The notes under the pieces: model-generated
The model's input: only the letters and a program-made list of their open reading frames with translations
Told to the model about the DNA's origin: nothing
Database searches by the model: none
NCBI GenBank assembly: GCA_902168105.1
Contig: CABHOY010000042.1
Span: forward strand, 48,387 to 112,386
Source of the DNA: an uncultured Flavihumibacter sp.
Lineage (GTDB): Bacteria > Bacteroidota > Bacteroidia > Chitinophagales > Chitinophagaceae
Reading direction: 5' to 3'
DNA: 64,000 nucleotides
Made by a program: the position numbers and the translations under genes
Part shown: piece after piece, positions 11,201-18,915 of the stretch
Numbering within the stretch: position 1 is the first letter of the stretch
Layout of the letters: each line of letters begins with the position of its first letter

Positions 11201-11402
11201 CTTTTACTTTAACGGTTACACCGGCGAGGGATTCGCCTTTTGCGTTTTTGATAATGCCTTTTAGTGTGGCTGCCTGTTGTTGTAACAGGCTGGTGGAATT
11301 ATACCGGGCAAATGCCGGTATCCCGTTGCTGGTAAGCAATACGGGCAGCAGAAGAGTGGACAGGCCCTTGCACAGAGGGGCTCCCCAGTTTCTTGGTTTC
11401 AT
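8217..11402 (-). CDS. SusC/RagA-family TonB-linked outer membrane transporter
   Basis: I place the start at the ATG at 11402 (MKPRNWGAPLCKGLSTLLLP), giving 1061 residues. An upstream in-frame start at 11453 would put 17 residues before a good signal peptide. A carboxypeptidase-regulatory-like domain (GIIKNAKGESLAGVTVKVKG) is followed by the TonB-box-like segment EVLVIGYGTQKK, a plug with the family motif GADNPDIHIRGIATTG and the usual SVTVLKDAAAVAPYG, then the 22-strand barrel ending in VMGLNVTF. There is no STN domain, so it is a transporter rather than a signal transducer. It imports the ligand captured by the SusD at 6413-8194. The long upstream region carries tandem LacI-type palindromes that may control it. 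Confidence 0.95.
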   Translation of the reverse strand: MKPRNWGAPLCKGLSTLLLPVLLTSNGIPAFARYNSTSLLQQQAATLKGIIKNAKGESLAGVTVKVKGGNTGTVSREDGTFQLQVPDPGKAILEISYMGYQSQEIALAGRSTIEITLTESASGLNEVLVIGYGTQKKVSSTAAISSVGGKELAKSTVPNISNSLAGRVAGVSMRPNGGQPGADNPDIHIRGIATTGNNGALIVVDGIIRNNINEIPASSIASVTVLKDAAAVAPYGLGGANGVLLITTKKGVSGPPQLSLNAYYGYQSPTYYPDMLNAQDYMRLHNEAYLNENPNGTQLPYAQTLIDDYQKLNAEDPDRYPISNTKDLVRMHAPMQNYALQLTGGSQTMKYFVSLGYLNQSGMFDPVKYQRYDYAINLDVQATKTTTINVSLIGAQQQTRSVDAATTVSILFRSGYKFVPTANLRYSNGLWGEFAGNSPIGILNAGYQRDNKSTMLSTIAVNQELPFIPGLSLKGTFSFDPMQTTRKGWHTPFYFYSQDLSTTPYSYTRQISTSEGNAASFTWLNQEYAQQRTYTYQGYLNYKRTFGKHDITGLVVAEARDSDSSAFSARRNNFGVNIDELSMGSSNKNDFDNTGSSSTGSQIGFVYRVGYSYANKYLVEASGRYDGHYYFAPGKRWGYFPAVSLGWVISGENFMHRLPFVNYLKLRGSWGKSGSLAGTSFQYLQGYSLYGNAYAWGNGTMVQGSFVPREANRNITWEISTKTDIGFEASLWNGLLDLEVDYFRERRTGMLLPPSVTVPIEYGLSLSDENEGIMENQGIEITAGTTHQFANGLRIGLNGNFSYARNKMLQIFETSATRNNPNRSRTGRALGTPFGYHAEGLFTTADDKNNDGIINPADGYNVIQFGNLHPGDIRYADLSGPDGKPDGKIDANDETRIGYPTYPLITYGFTPTASWKGLDLSLFFQGSSLSGFNIAGFQTIPFNNNNSNSAYEYYNNRWTPDNQDAKYPRANQSPYANNTQTSDFWIASTGLLRLKTAVLGYTLPSHLLQRWKMQAVRVYVSGQNMFTISKMNFMDPEVGYTDGEVAYPNQKVYVMGLNVTF

Positions 11403-12026
11403 ATATTTTTCATTAAACGATGGAAGAATACATGCGGTTGCCCTTAACGGCATTCCGGATGCTGTTTTCGGGTTCGGAAAATGTACTAATAGGGACTTCC
11501 CTGCATAACATGGAATTGGCTAAGAAGTCATTACTTTAGGTCATAACGTTGTTTCTTTTGGTTGATGAGTTATTAAATAACTGGTGTTTGTGTTTGTACA
11601 GAATATTCGGGTCCAGGCTTCTCTCGTGGGTTGTTTTCTTCTCAGTGTCGTTGATTGTCTTTAACAGGTAAAACCGGATATCTGGATTGTGGGTACAATA
11701 TACACTTAATTGAAAAAAAATGATGCGGACATACTGTACTATTTGATATTTTATTCGGTAGATGCAGTATGGTATTGGTTTTAGGATACTATTAAATTTG
11801 ATAGTTGTCAGTTAAACAAGTATTTATTCTGAACGTAATCGATTCCGTTTTTGTAATGGTTGTCATTTGTACAAGTGTTGATCTTTTACGTAATCGATTC
11901 CGTTTTTTTTCAGATAGCTGATGATGTATTCACTTATGAAATCAAACAAGTGTTACATCGACGGGGCGGGTGTATGTCTTATTGTTTAACCTGATCATAA
12001 TAGCATAAATACAGTTATTCCGGACT
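11403..12026. other. Non-coding region upstream of susC, about 620 bp
   Basis: I see no supportable gene. The stretch is AT-rich and separates susC (minus strand) from the globin gene (plus strand). It holds the 55-bp tandem repeat at 11804-11913 and a 7-bp inverted repeat (11730-11736 with 11765-11771). A third ACAAGTGTT occurs near 11946, out of register with the tandem repeat. No clear -7 element could be recognised for susC on the minus strand. Confidence 0.5.
11804..11913. repeat. Two 55-bp direct repeats, each with a LacI-type palindromic operator
   Basis: Unit 1 is 11804-11858 and unit 2 is 11859-11913. Both begin GTTGTCA, share ACAAGT, and hold the identical 20-mer ACGTAATCGATTCCGTTTTT at 11833-11852 and 11888-11907. 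Inside it, ACGTAATCGATTCCGT (11833-11848, 11888-11903) is a palindrome around a central CG with one mismatched pair. A central CG flanked by AAT/ATT is the style of LacI/GalR-family operators. The 55-bp spacing would leave the sites about five helical turns apart. They lie about 430 bp before the susC ATG and 175-245 bp before the globin ATG, so the target gene is uncertain. No LacI gene is in the window. Confidence 0.65.
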
Positions 12027-12034
12027 TACTTTTG
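12027..12034 (+). promoter_or_regulatory. -7 promoter element of the globin gene
   Basis: TACTTTTG matches TAnnTTTG exactly and lies 43 nt before the ATG at 12078. No convincing -33 element stands at the expected distance. Confidence 0.45.
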
Positions 12035-12077
12035 ATAAGTTGCTGTGAAAGCAAGTAAAATGTAGCAAATTGCCATC

Positions 12078-12545
12078 ATGAAAAATATACCTACTTTATA
12101 TGAATGGGCGGGAGGTATGCCGGTATTTGAAAAGCTAACGGACATCTTTTATGACAAGGTGCTGAAGGATGATTTGCTGGAGCCTGTGTTCAAGCATATG
12201 TCTAAAGATCACCAGTTGCATGTTGCGCATTTTATTGCAGAAGTATTTGGCGGGCCTCCGTTTTATAGTACGAGTGAAGGAAGTCACTTCCGCATGATAC
12301 AGCAACATATTGGAAAACACCTTACGGAACAGCATCGTAAACAATGGCTTAAGCTGTTGATTGAAACAGCTGATGAACTGGGATTACCTGAAGATCCTGA
12401 GTTCAGGTCTGCATTTATGGCTTAGCTGGAATGGGGGACCAGGCTGGCGGTGATGAACTCTAAGCTGGATGATATCAATGCCGGGATGGACGAGCCAATG
12501 CCTAAGTGGGGATGGGGTGTGCCTGGTGGACCTTATGAGCCGTAA
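12078..12545 (+). pseudogene. Group II truncated haemoglobin with in-frame TAG
   Basis: The first 115 codons read as a truncated (2-on-2) globin: LYEWAGGMPVFEKL at the N-terminus, B10 tyrosine in IFYDKV (Tyr25), proximal-histidine candidate His77 in MIQQHIGKHL, and the group II tryptophan at G8 (Trp90). A TAG at 12423-12425 then stops translation. The same frame continues without interruption as LEWGTRLAVMNSKL and MPKWGWGVPGGPYEP to a TAA at 12543-12545. That tail is the normal C-terminus of this family, where the stop codon occupies the tyrosine of A-Y-L-E-W. So one base (TAC or TAT to TAG) breaks an otherwise intact 155-residue gene. The 115-residue product keeps all the haem-pocket residues and might still fold. 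Alternatives are a sequencing error or readthrough. Globins of this group handle O2, NO or peroxide. Confidence 0.85.
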
Positions 12546-12562
12546 TCCTGGTACGGGCAATA

Positions 12563-14029
12563 CTACACGTCTTTTTTCCGGAGTTTGATAATTGCCCGTA
12601 ACTGTTCATGCCAGGTGATAATATTACCTATCAGGAAGTATTCTTTCAGGTCCCTTTTGATACTGGTGCGCATGACCCTTTTTACAACATCTTTATCAAC
12701 TTCTCCTACTTCTTTTACATGAGCCAGTAGTTCCAGTGCTATTAAAGCTAATAAGGCACCTATGAGGAAAAGGAAGTTCCATTCGTGCAATGAGATAAGA
12801 CGGCCTGCTTTGTTAATGTCCGGGCTACTCCATTGTGCGGTGATCACCAGGCTTCTGTTAGTGAAATAGTCTGCCAGCGAACCTCCGACCAGTGGTCCTA
12901 AAGAGGAGAAGAATGCGGTGACGATATTCTTCAGTGACAAATATACAATGGCATCTTCCCGGGGGGCTAATTTCAGACCTATATTGGTGAGTGAGAGGTT
13001 GATACCGGCGGTGGAGATGCCGGTGAATATATGGATAACCACCAACAGGGCAAGATTGATATACATGCTGGAGTACATTCCTACAAAGCACCATGCAATG
13101 ATACACACGATATATATGGGGGCGCTTAATGCGATAATACTTTTATTGCTATACCGGTCGGCAAAGGTACCCCATATGCGTATGGTCATTATACTGGACA
13201 GCTGACTGATGATAGAAAGGATGATGATGTAGGAAATAGGGAGTCCCAATGCTTTCATCATAAATACGGTAAAAAAGGGGGTTGCAAGGTTCAGTGCAAA
13301 TACCCATGCACAGTTGAAGGTTAATAATCTACCGAAATTCTTATCCTTTAAAGGTTGATTAAAAAGTGCGAGGATATTGGCATTGGACAGATAGGACTGT
13401 GGTTCGGGGGCTTTGGAAAGGACGTATCCTCCAATAGTACCGACGATGCCGGCAATGATAAAGAAGATGGCGTACACGCGCAATTCATATTGCGGATACC
13501 TGCTCTTGACATAATCGAGTAACACAGCGAGGACAATACTTAATACTACGTCGAGGATCTGGTTATAACGGCTGCGGCGTGAGAAGTAATCACCCAGCAT
13601 ATTTTCAGGGATGAGGTCTTTCATCCACGAATTCCAGCTGGGACCGGCAATAGAACCGAACAGATAATAGAAAAAGAGGAAGAAAATAAGTATGTTGATA
13701 GAACTGCCTGAAAATGCCAGTGCACTGATGCCGATACATATTAGCGGGAACCTGGCCAGGAAGGCGCAGAAGACAGCGATAGCCCGGCGATTATTGAATT
13801 TACGTACCAGCCATATGGAAATGAGTTGAAAGATATTGGTAAATGTTGGCAACGCTGCAAGGACTCCGATCTGCATATTATTAGCGCCCATTAACAGTGC
13901 CATAGCGACAAGGAAGGCGCTACCTGTGAAAGTAGTCATCATTTCAGAAGCAAGCCCGTCCCAGATGACTACATTCATACCCCGCCGGACTTCTCTTTCT
14001 GTTAATACTTCTTTCGGTTTTAAATTCAT
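12563..14029 (-). CDS. MFS transporter, inner membrane
   Basis: The product has 488 residues with about twelve hydrophobic helices. The first pair is seen in TTFTGSAFLVAMALLMGA, and the loop VRKFNNRRA matches the MFS loop 2-3 signature. A central hydrophilic stretch around KAPEPQSYLSNANILALF separates two six-helix halves. The C-terminal tail is basic and cytoplasmic. It follows the glycoside hydrolase gene by 114 bp on the same strand, as the last gene of the HTCS-controlled locus. The likely role is uptake of the released mono- or disaccharide into the cytoplasm; the substrate is inferred from context only. A weak hairpin at 14104-14136 may lower its expression relative to upstream genes. 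Confidence 0.85.
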   Translation of the reverse strand: MNLKPKEVLTEREVRRGMNVVIWDGLASEMMTTFTGSAFLVAMALLMGANNMQIGVLAALPTFTNIFQLISIWLVRKFNNRRAIAVFCAFLARFPLICIGISALAFSGSSINILIFFLFFYYLFGSIAGPSWNSWMKDLIPENMLGDYFSRRSRYNQILDVVLSIVLAVLLDYVKSRYPQYELRVYAIFFIIAGIVGTIGGYVLSKAPEPQSYLSNANILALFNQPLKDKNFGRLLTFNCAWVFALNLATPFFTVFMMKALGLPISYIIILSIISQLSSIMTIRIWGTFADRYSNKSIIALSAPIYIVCIIAWCFVGMYSSMYINLALLVVIHIFTGISTAGINLSLTNIGLKLAPREDAIVYLSLKNIVTAFFSSLGPLVGGSLADYFTNRSLVITAQWSSPDINKAGRLISLHEWNFLFLIGALLALIALELLAHVKEVGEVDKDVVKRVMRTSIKRDLKEYFLIGNIITWHEQLRAIIKLRKKDV

Positions 14030-14103
14030 AAGGCCGCTATTAATGTGTCACATGTCCAGCCTTTATTACAAATTTCATTCCCGCAGGGGAATGCCGGAAG
14101 AGT

Positions 14104-14136
14104 AAAGGCCGGTGCGTTGACACGCCACCGGCTTTT
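14104..14136 (-). terminator. Weak terminator or attenuator after the hydrolase gene
   Basis: A hairpin with 7-bp core GCCGGTG/CACCGGC, extended by A-T pairs and an inner CG pair with one bulged C, starts 8 nt after the hydrolase stop codon at 14144. In the minus direction only TTT follows, so termination is probably partial. Confidence 0.45.
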
Positions 14137-14143
14137 GGTTCGC

Positions 14144-15886
14144 CTATTTTTTATCCACAACCAAATTGACGACAGACATTGGGGGCAGGGCGATCTTCAC
14201 GCCATTGCCCGTATTGGCAGCGTATGCCTTCAGGGAACTGTAATTGCCGGGGCCTCCTGCGATACTTTCAGGGCCATCGTCATTTACAAATACCTTACGG
14301 GAGAAGCCGGTGCTGCCTTCTCCACCTGTTAATACATACCAGTAGTAACGGGCGCCCGGATTGAAATTCTTGAAGCTAAGAGCAACGTTCTGCGTCATTG
14401 CTGCTCTGTTTACCAGCGTTACAGACACTTCTCCGGAACTGAAAGTGGATGCATATGCATTGATGTTTGCATTACTGTCGGATACGCTTGCATTGATACA
14501 TCTGTCACCCAGGAATTTCTGCATAAAATACTGGTAATAGAAGGCTGGTCTGGGCGACCATTTCGTTTCACCTGTTACCTGTTCGCCCTGACTGAAAAGC
14601 CCATGGTCGTTACCGTTATCCCATGCGTTGGCAAGGTCCCAGCGGGCTGCCATGCCATATTTATTCTTCATCAGTTCACCCCATACCATAACTGCATGCA
14701 TGCCTGCTACCTGCGATACCATTTGTTGTGAGCCTACTGCAAAGATGTTCCATTCTGTAAGAGCGATGGGCTTCATGGCTGTACCGTTACCAGCGATAGA
14801 GGATGATACATGATCAAATATTGCTTTCGTAACGGGAGCGGCAGAGGCAAGCACTTCCTGTGGATTTGAGTTGGTGTTGTAGGGGGTGAAATAACTATGT
14901 ACGATGAAATAGTCTGATACGGCGCCCGTTTGCTGTAAGACGCCGGTGTTCCATTGTCTGTCGGTAGCCGTAGCCCAGAAGGCTGGTTCATGTTCAAGCA
15001 GCTGTGCGCCGATATAGATCGTTTTACCAGTTTCGGCTGCGGCTTTACACATAGAATCGGCGAAAACTTTATAGTGGCGGCCGTATAGCTGTCCGTTTAT
15101 AATTTCCGGCTGACCGTCTTTATTCTGTGATACATCAATTCTGTAACCTGCCTGCCAGGTGCCGTTGCTTTCATTTCCTATCTCCCAATACCTGGTGCGG
15201 CCGTTATCATATCGTACCCAGTCGGCTGCCAGATGAGCGGCTGCGGCAACGGGGTCGGCAGCGGTACTATACCTTGCATATCCGTAGTTAACAGTGATGA
15301 TACCTTCATTGCCTGTTTGCTGTAACATGTTGTAATAGTTACTTACAGACAGTGTCCAGTTAGCGGTATTGCCGCCATACCAGTAACCGGGATCTATCTG
15401 AAATCCTTCTGCATTCAGGAGATTGGCCGGCGCATCAGGGGGCGGATTACCCGGTTGCCTGTTCCAGAAATAAATACTGCTGATATTACCACCGGGAAAC
15501 CTGATAATGCGGGGATGCATGTTGGTGAGGTGGCCGATGAGCACAGGTTCTGTTACCATTTGCGTCATGTAGGGATTACTGTTATTTCCAAACAGTGCCG
15601 GGGATATTTTTGTGACGACAGCAGATGCATCTACATTTACCACGAATGTTGTTGCTGTTGGCGGCGTGACTTCTGTGTAAGATGGCTGTGTGAAATTCTT
15701 TGGCGTCCATGCATCCATGAAAAAGCCTATGCTGGAAGCCAGTGAAGGATCATCCGGTGTTACGACCACTCCCGTTGTATCGCTGCCATCGTCTTCATCA
15801 TCATATTTTTCATGGCCATTCTTGCTGCAGGCGGTTGCTATCAATAGTTCGAGACTCATTACAATGATAGCTGATACTCTCTTCAT
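14144..15886 (-). CDS. Clan GH-A glycoside hydrolase lipoprotein, GH51/arabinofuranosidase-like
   Basis: The product has 580 residues. The signal peptide ends in LLIATAC (lipidated Cys20), followed by an acidic, disordered linker (KYDDEDDGSDTTG) typical of surface lipoproteins. The catalytic barrel runs from about 80 to 470. Glu239 in YWEIGNESNG is the expected acid/base at strand 4, and Glu378 in ALTEWNIF the expected nucleophile at strand 7. RFPGGNISSIYFW is an arabinofuranosidase-like substrate-cleft motif. A C-terminal beta-sandwich (about 475-580) completes the arrangement seen in GH51 and GH39-like enzymes. It is the only hydrolase in the HTCS locus. An arabinose-containing glycan is a reasonable guess, but family and specificity need a database match. 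Confidence 0.75.
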   Translation of the reverse strand: MKRVSAIIVMSLELLIATACSKNGHEKYDDEDDGSDTTGVVVTPDDPSLASSIGFFMDAWTPKNFTQPSYTEVTPPTATTFVVNVDASAVVTKISPALFGNNSNPYMTQMVTEPVLIGHLTNMHPRIIRFPGGNISSIYFWNRQPGNPPPDAPANLLNAEGFQIDPGYWYGGNTANWTLSVSNYYNMLQQTGNEGIITVNYGYARYSTAADPVAAAAHLAADWVRYDNGRTRYWEIGNESNGTWQAGYRIDVSQNKDGQPEIINGQLYGRHYKVFADSMCKAAAETGKTIYIGAQLLEHEPAFWATATDRQWNTGVLQQTGAVSDYFIVHSYFTPYNTNSNPQEVLASAAPVTKAIFDHVSSSIAGNGTAMKPIALTEWNIFAVGSQQMVSQVAGMHAVMVWGELMKNKYGMAARWDLANAWDNGNDHGLFSQGEQVTGETKWSPRPAFYYQYFMQKFLGDRCINASVSDSNANINAYASTFSSGEVSVTLVNRAAMTQNVALSFKNFNPGARYYWYVLTGGEGSTGFSRKVFVNDDGPESIAGGPGNYSSLKAYAANTGNGVKIALPPMSVVNLVVDKK

Positions 15887-15974
15887 CCGTGAAGTTTTAT
15901 TCGTGATACATTTTTTAAGACAGGCCCACAGAAAGACTTCTGCGGACCTGATCTTTTCCCGTAACTAACATTTT

Positions 15975-17234
15975 TTATCTAACCTTAATAATTCTGAAGT
16001 TGTCGTATGCGGCGTTGTACACATCAACAGGATCAGCTTCGGTAATGAAGCGATAGCCGAAGGCCACCACACCACCTGGCTTTAACAGATCTCCCATCAC
16101 GGCAGCGCCGGCGCCAGTGCCTTCCACACCATCCGCTACTGTTTTGAATTCAGATAGAGGGATAGTGACGGTTATCCAGGTATCTTCTGTATCAAATTTG
16201 CCGTCTGTGGCGGTTGACCATGGCATGAGACGGAATGCGTAGTTTTCACCAAAGCGTAACACCTGGACGCCAGCCGTCCATGGTTCTTTTGTATTCATTT
16301 CGAACTTCAGTACATAGTTGGACGCCTGTTGTGTCATGATAGCGGGAGTGAACATAGTTGTGACGTCACTGAAATTACCGGAGCGGTTGCCATTCCACCA
16401 GCCGCCGTCATTTGCACCAACACCTCCGAAGATATTCTGCAGATAGTAGCCTCTTGTGCCGGGGTATAGTGTTGCATCGTTTGTTCTGTTGGCGCCCCAC
16501 CATGCCCAGTTGAACACAGGTGTTTCTCCAGTCTCGCCGCTATTGGTGAAGTTACTGATGACATCTCCGCTCTGATGATCGTTGAGTGGTCCGTCGGACC
16601 TGGCAGCACCATATTTTGCTTCGATGACCAATCTGCCGGTATCTGCGCCCAGGTCAGGCATGATCAGTCCGACCCTTGTACCGGCTTCATTGGCAACAAA
16701 GTCTGCTACCTCTCTGCCACCCGGAAGAATGATCCTGTCTATTAACCACAGTGCGGAGCCGTAGATGATGAGTGAATCACCGGGTAATGCGTTTTCATTA
16801 GAGATCGCCCAGATAGAAGGAGGGGGAATATCTATTACAAACGAATAGGAGGCTTCGCCATGTGTAGTCACGATACTGATCATGTTAGGTACATCGGGAT
16901 CTGTCGCTTCTGTTGGCGCATTATCCGGTATGGTGATGATCAGGTGTGTATTTGTGTTATACGTCGGATTAAAGTAGGCATTCTGTCCGTTAAAAGACAC
17001 CTGTGTGATACCGCCCAGGTTCTGTCCTGTGATCAGTACAAGTGTACCCGGTAATGCTCTTACGAAAGCACTGTCCTGTTTAGTGGAGTCCAGTAAGGTA
17101 ACACTACTGATAATGGGCACACCTGTATGATCATCATCCTTTGAACAGGACATGAAGAATGAGAATGCCACCGGCAGCAGGCATAAGAATACCCATTTCA
17201 TCTTACTGATGGCAGTTGATTTATAGTGAGTCAT
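15975..17234 (-). CDS. Surface glycan-binding lipoprotein with IPT/TIG domains (SusE/F position)
   Basis: The product has 419 residues. The ATG at 17234 follows AGAAG at good ribosome-binding distance. An internal ATG at 17201 is possible. The signal peptide reaches FSFFMSC, with Cys30 as lipidation site and an acidic SKDDD after it. Two IPT/TIG domains follow: about 40-135 (RALPGTLVLITGQNLGGITQ) and 136-215 (ALPGDSLIIYGSALWLIDRI). A larger C-terminal beta-sandwich at about 220-419 is rich in Trp/Gly (FNWAWWGANR, GGWWNGNRSG), as in carbohydrate-binding domains. It sits between susD and the hydrolase, the usual place for a SusE/F-like glycan-binding protein. It probably holds the polysaccharide at the cell surface. 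Confidence 0.85.
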   Translation of the reverse strand: MTHYKSTAISKMKWVFLCLLPVAFSFFMSCSKDDDHTGVPIISSVTLLDSTKQDSAFVRALPGTLVLITGQNLGGITQVSFNGQNAYFNPTYNTNTHLIITIPDNAPTEATDPDVPNMISIVTTHGEASYSFVIDIPPPSIWAISNENALPGDSLIIYGSALWLIDRIILPGGREVADFVANEAGTRVGLIMPDLGADTGRLVIEAKYGAARSDGPLNDHQSGDVISNFTNSGETGETPVFNWAWWGANRTNDATLYPGTRGYYLQNIFGGVGANDGGWWNGNRSGNFSDVTTMFTPAIMTQQASNYVLKFEMNTKEPWTAGVQVLRFGENYAFRLMPWSTATDGKFDTEDTWITVTIPLSEFKTVADGVEGTGAGAAVMGDLLKPGGVVAFGYRFITEADPVDVYNAAYDNFRIIKVR

Positions 17235-17251
17235 AACGCTTCTTTTTTTAG

Positions 17252-18895
17252 TTAAAACTGGTATGGTACCGGTGGTTTTCTCAGATTAGGTGCGGCGGTC
17301 ATTTCTGCGGCAGGATAGGGCAGCATGAAGTTGCTTTCCGTTACCGGGTAGAATGCCGGTGTATCTGATGTAATGGTCCAGGCTGTAGCATTGATAGGTG
17401 AATTAGGAACGAGCCTGTAGGTACCGCGATCCTGGGCGTTGACTAAAGCGAGCGCCTTTGCAGGATTGTAATAATGCAGTCTTACAAGGTCATACCATGC
17501 CTGTCCTTCCATGGCCAGTTCAAGCCGTCTTTCAAGATGGATATCATCCCAGGTGATACTTGTCTTCGCGGCTAATCCGGCCCGTGTGCGCACTGCATTA
17601 AAGTACTGGAGCGCACCGCTGTTGGTGGTGGAAGGGGAGTTGCCTAATACTGCTTCTGCATATACCAGGTATACATCCGCCAGGCGTAGCATATAAGTAT
17701 TGATCTCTGTGTGCTGTTGGGTTACTTTGCCGTCGTTGTCTTCAGGACGTCCTACCACATATTTCTTCACCCATGCTCTTGTGTTGTATCTTTCATTGCC
17801 CACGAAATTCCAGGGTACCTGTAGCTCTTGTATGAGCTTCTTACCGGGGTTATTAGGATCGTCTACTGATTGATGTATGTAGGAGTAGTGATCGCCGGGC
17901 AGCATGAAGGTACCTTTACGTCGTTTATCTTCCGGACGGTATAACTTGAGCTGATCGATAGAAGCACCAAGATCGCCGCCCCATCCGTCTCCGAAGCCTG
18001 TGATCTCAGAACCATAGGCGAGGAAGGCCTGCACGCTGTTTTGTGTTCCCCAGTCGCCGTCATATTTCCATTGCAGGGCAAAGAGGCTTTCGGGATTATT
18101 GTTGTTCTTCATCAGGAAGAGATCTTCGTAGTTGCTCATTAAAGAGGCGCCGCTGTTCATGATCACATCATTGGCGTACCAGGCGGCACTGTCGAGATCA
18201 GACTGGTTGCGGGAACCGGATACGCCGGCACGGGTAAGGAACATTTTAGCCAGCATGCCTTCGGCCGCCCATTTCGTTAAACGTCCTTTCTGGAGTGGTG
18301 TAGCAGGCAGATTTTCCGCAGCGAAACGAATATCGCGGATGATGAATTCCCATACTGATTCTACTGTATTCCTGGTGATGGTTGTATCAGTAAGCAGCGT
18401 GTTATTATCAACAATAATGGGAACGGCCCCCCAGTTCTGTACCAGGTAGGAATAGGCCAGTCCTCTCATGAAACGGCCTTCTGCAATGGCCGCCTGTTTC
18501 ACGGCTTCAGGTACGCTGGGCGCGGTATATTTTGTGAGATTGCTGATGGCCATATTGGATTGCGCCACAACGTTGAAGAAGGAGGTCCAGGAACTATACA
18601 CTTCAGGTGTTACGTCAGTCGTTTGCATCCTGATGTTTTCCAGCTGGTAAGAACCGGACATTAAAATACCGGCCCTGCCATCTCCAATGCCATGTGATGA
18701 CTTATCGTTGTAGGCAAACCATACGATGTTATAGAGTGGTGATGTACCTGCCAGCACCTGATCGGATGTTTTATAGAAATTCACGTCCACGATCGCATCT
18801 TCAGGAGGTCTGTTCAGGAAGTCCTTACTACAGGCTGATAGTGTTATCAGGCAGATAAACGTGATCAGATATTTATTATGGATCATCTTTTTCAT
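17252..18895 (-). CDS. SusD/RagB-family lipoprotein of the HTCS locus
   Basis: The product has 547 residues. The signal peptide has lipobox LSAC followed by SKDFLNRPPEDAI, a very common SusD N-terminus. AIAEGRFMRGLAYSYLVQNWG is the SusD-like helix, and the C-terminal domain shows YMLRLADVYLVYAEAVLG and HLERRLELAMEGQAWYDLVR. The last residues are PPVPYQF. It begins 20 bp after the susC stop and ends 17 bp before the glycan-binding gene, so the genes are cotranscribed. It should form the lid of the SusC transporter at 18916-22110 and bind the same glycan. Its sequence differs clearly from the SusD at 6413-8194, so the two pairs are not a recent duplication. Confidence 0.95.
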   Translation of the reverse strand: MKKMIHNKYLITFICLITLSACSKDFLNRPPEDAIVDVNFYKTSDQVLAGTSPLYNIVWFAYNDKSSHGIGDGRAGILMSGSYQLENIRMQTTDVTPEVYSSWTSFFNVVAQSNMAISNLTKYTAPSVPEAVKQAAIAEGRFMRGLAYSYLVQNWGAVPIIVDNNTLLTDTTITRNTVESVWEFIIRDIRFAAENLPATPLQKGRLTKWAAEGMLAKMFLTRAGVSGSRNQSDLDSAAWYANDVIMNSGASLMSNYEDLFLMKNNNNPESLFALQWKYDGDWGTQNSVQAFLAYGSEITGFGDGWGGDLGASIDQLKLYRPEDKRRKGTFMLPGDHYSYIHQSVDDPNNPGKKLIQELQVPWNFVGNERYNTRAWVKKYVVGRPEDNDGKVTQQHTEINTYMLRLADVYLVYAEAVLGNSPSTTNSGALQYFNAVRTRAGLAAKTSITWDDIHLERRLELAMEGQAWYDLVRLHYYNPAKALALVNAQDRGTYRLVPNSPINATAWTITSDTPAFYPVTESNFMLPYPAAEMTAAPNLRKPPVPYQF

Positions 18896-18915
18896 AGTGT
18901 TAGTTTAAAGGCTCA

